A stretch of DNA of 33,298 bases from JAMXLO01 sp964427005. GTDB taxonomy: Bacteria > Pseudomonadota > Alphaproteobacteria > Acetobacterales > Acetobacteraceae. The DNA lies in NCBI GenBank assembly GCA_964427005.1, contig CAYRTL010000055.1, positions 1 to 33,298 on the forward strand, given 5' to 3'. Position numbers and translations under genes: made by a program. Shown here one piece after another: positions 32,158 to 33,298 of the stretch. A model generated the notes under the pieces. The model saw only the letters and a program-made list of their open reading frames with translations, was not told where the DNA came from and did not search any database. Position 1 is the first letter of the stretch. Each line of letters starts with the position of its first letter.

Positions 32158-33298
32158 ATGGACGGCTCGATGTTCACCAGGCGTGGCTTCATGGCTGCTG
32201 CGACGGGCGCGGCGGCTCTTCCCGGATTGCCGGCAACCGCCGCCAGTCCGCAGATCCTTCGCATCGGCATGACTGCGGCCGATCTGCCTACCACACACGG
32301 CATTCCGAACAACGGAGGCGAAGGATTTCGTTTTCTCGGCTATCCGGCGTACGATTCGATCATCAACTGGGACTTCACCCATACCGAACAGTTGGCGGAC
32401 ATTGCGCCTGGTCTGTTCGCTTCCTGGCACGCAGACGAGACCAACACATTGCGCTGGATCTGCGACGTGCGGCAGGGCGTGACGTTCCATGACGGCTCGG
32501 AATTCAACGCCGATGCCGTGATCTGGAATTTCCGGCGTATCTACGACGACAAGTCGCCGCAGTATGACGCGCCGGCCGCGCCGATCGTCAAGGCTACCGT
32601 GTCGATGGTCGATGCCTTCGAGAAGGCGGATGACAAGACCATCGTCATCACGACGAAGTATCCGTTCAGCTTCCTGCCCTATCTGCTGAGCCGCATACTG
32701 ATCGCGAGCCCGATGCAGTGGGAGAAAGTCGGCAAGAGCTGGGCCGAGTTCGCCAAGCAACCCTCAGGTACCGGGCCGTTCAAGATCACCAAGGTGGTGC
32801 TTGGCCAGTACGCCGAGATGACACGCAACGAGCAGTATTGGGACAAGGCGCGCATCCCGAAACTGGAGAAGATGGTGGTGTATCCGATGCCGGAATCCAC
32901 CACGCGTGTCGCCGCGCTTCGTTCCGGGCAGGTGGACTGGATCGAGGTGCCGCCGCCCGATTCGATTCCGTCACTGAAGCAGGCTGGCTTGCAGATCAGC
33001 CTCTGGCCATATCCGCACACCTATCCTTATGCGTTGAGTTGCCTCGACGATTCGCCCTTCAAGGACGTCCGTGTGCGTCAGGCCATCAACTACGCGGTGG
33101 ACCGCGAGGGGCTGTGCAAGCTGCTGAATGGTTCGGCGAAGCCGGCACTCGGGCTTTATCCGCCGGAGAATCCGATCTTCGGCACACCGAAAAACCGCTA
33201 CACCTATGATCCCGAGAAGGCGAAGTCGCTGCTGAAGGAAGCGGGCTACGGTCCGGGCAAGCCGGTGAAGGCGAAGATCATGATCTCCACCTCGGGGT
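32158..33298 (+). CDS. Family-5 ABC transporter substrate-binding protein (3' end outside the window)
   Basis: Periplasmic binding protein, first 380 residues visible of an expected 500-540. The N-terminus has a Tat-type signal, FTRRGFMAAATGAAALPG, so it is probably exported folded. SBP_bac_5 landmarks follow: IAPGLFASWHADETNTLRWI, VRQGVTFHDGSEFNADAVIW, QPSGTGPFKITKVV and DVRVRQAINYAVDREGL. It starts 42 bases after the hydrolase stop on the same strand and should serve the divergent DppBC/DF-like importer. The ATG at 32158 or the one at 32170 could be the start; neither has a strong ribosome site. The ligand cannot be predicted. Confidence 0.93.
   Translation, partial: MDGSMFTRRGFMAAATGAAALPGLPATAASPQILRIGMTAADLPTTHGIPNNGGEGFRFLGYPAYDSIINWDFTHTEQLADIAPGLFASWHADETNTLRWICDVRQGVTFHDGSEFNADAVIWNFRRIYDDKSPQYDAPAAPIVKATVSMVDAFEKADDKTIVITTKYPFSFLPYLLSRILIASPMQWEKVGKSWAEFAKQPSGTGPFKITKVVLGQYAEMTRNEQYWDKARIPKLEKMVVYPMPESTTRVAALRSGQVDWIEVPPPDSIPSLKQAGLQISLWPYPHTYPYALSCLDDSPFKDVRVRQAINYAVDREGLCKLLNGSAKPALGLYPPENPIFGTPKNRYTYDPEKAKSLLKEAGYGPGKPVKAKIMISTSG

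Noticed and set aside
31870..32760. 296-codon minus-strand frame
   Set aside because: It is antisense to the hydrolase and binding-protein genes. The sense frames have clear family motifs.

Overview
The window is a high-GC chromosomal segment of an alphaproteobacterium, most likely Rhodospirillales and possibly Acetobacteraceae-like. That placement rests on gene content and is inference: a plant/alphaproteobacterial-type glutamate-cysteine ligase next to ubiA and rsmE, the pdxH / fabI-aroC neighbourhood, an ETF-beta-type lysine methyltransferase, and a BTAD-TolB-TPR regulator. I saw no rRNA, tRNA or CRISPR array. No stretch longer than about 300 bases lacks a gene.

Positions 1-2030 are mobile DNA. 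A complete IS1595-family element can be delimited by eye at 55-2019. It has 25-bp imperfect terminal inverted repeats (21/25 identical) and a perfect 8-bp target duplication, TTCGCAAT, at 47-54 and 2020-2027. It carries a transposase and a passenger gene for a two-helix membrane protein with low third-position GC. The DNA to its left looks like a scrap of an IS110-type transposase. Positions 2034-6354 (minus strand) form one tightly packed operon: an HxlR regulator, an EmrA-type adaptor, an EmrB-type efflux pump (interrupted by a 100-N assembly gap), an atypical short-chain dehydrogenase and a 2-hydroxychromene-2-carboxylate isomerase-like protein. A double palindromic operator (6369-6425) sits directly upstream.

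Positions 6475-25394 are mostly housekeeping and stress genes: tlyA; fabI-aroC plus two unknown genes on the minus strand; pdxH with an APH/P-loop fusion gene; a universal stress protein; a MarR-pirin pair with a 16-bp perfect palindrome between them; a periplasmic protein; an ETF-beta-type methyltransferase; a MORN protein; ubiA, rsmE and gshA; the BTAD-TolB-TPR regulator; and a pair of acyl-CoA dehydrogenase subunits ending in a clear intrinsic terminator.

Positions 25548-33298 form a divergent solute uptake and amide hydrolysis locus. On the minus strand are two Dpp/Opp-type permeases, two ATPases, a 62-residue GatC/AtzG-like small protein and an amidase-signature enzyme. On the plus strand are an isochorismatase-fold cysteine hydrolase and a Tat-exported family-5 binding protein that runs off the end. 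A 17-bp perfect palindrome lies in the divergent promoter region. The likely logic is import of an amide, ureide or short peptide followed by hydrolysis; the substrate cannot be read from sequence. REP-like hairpins with a common CGTCATGSC core occur at 9841, 25478, 29237 and 29291.
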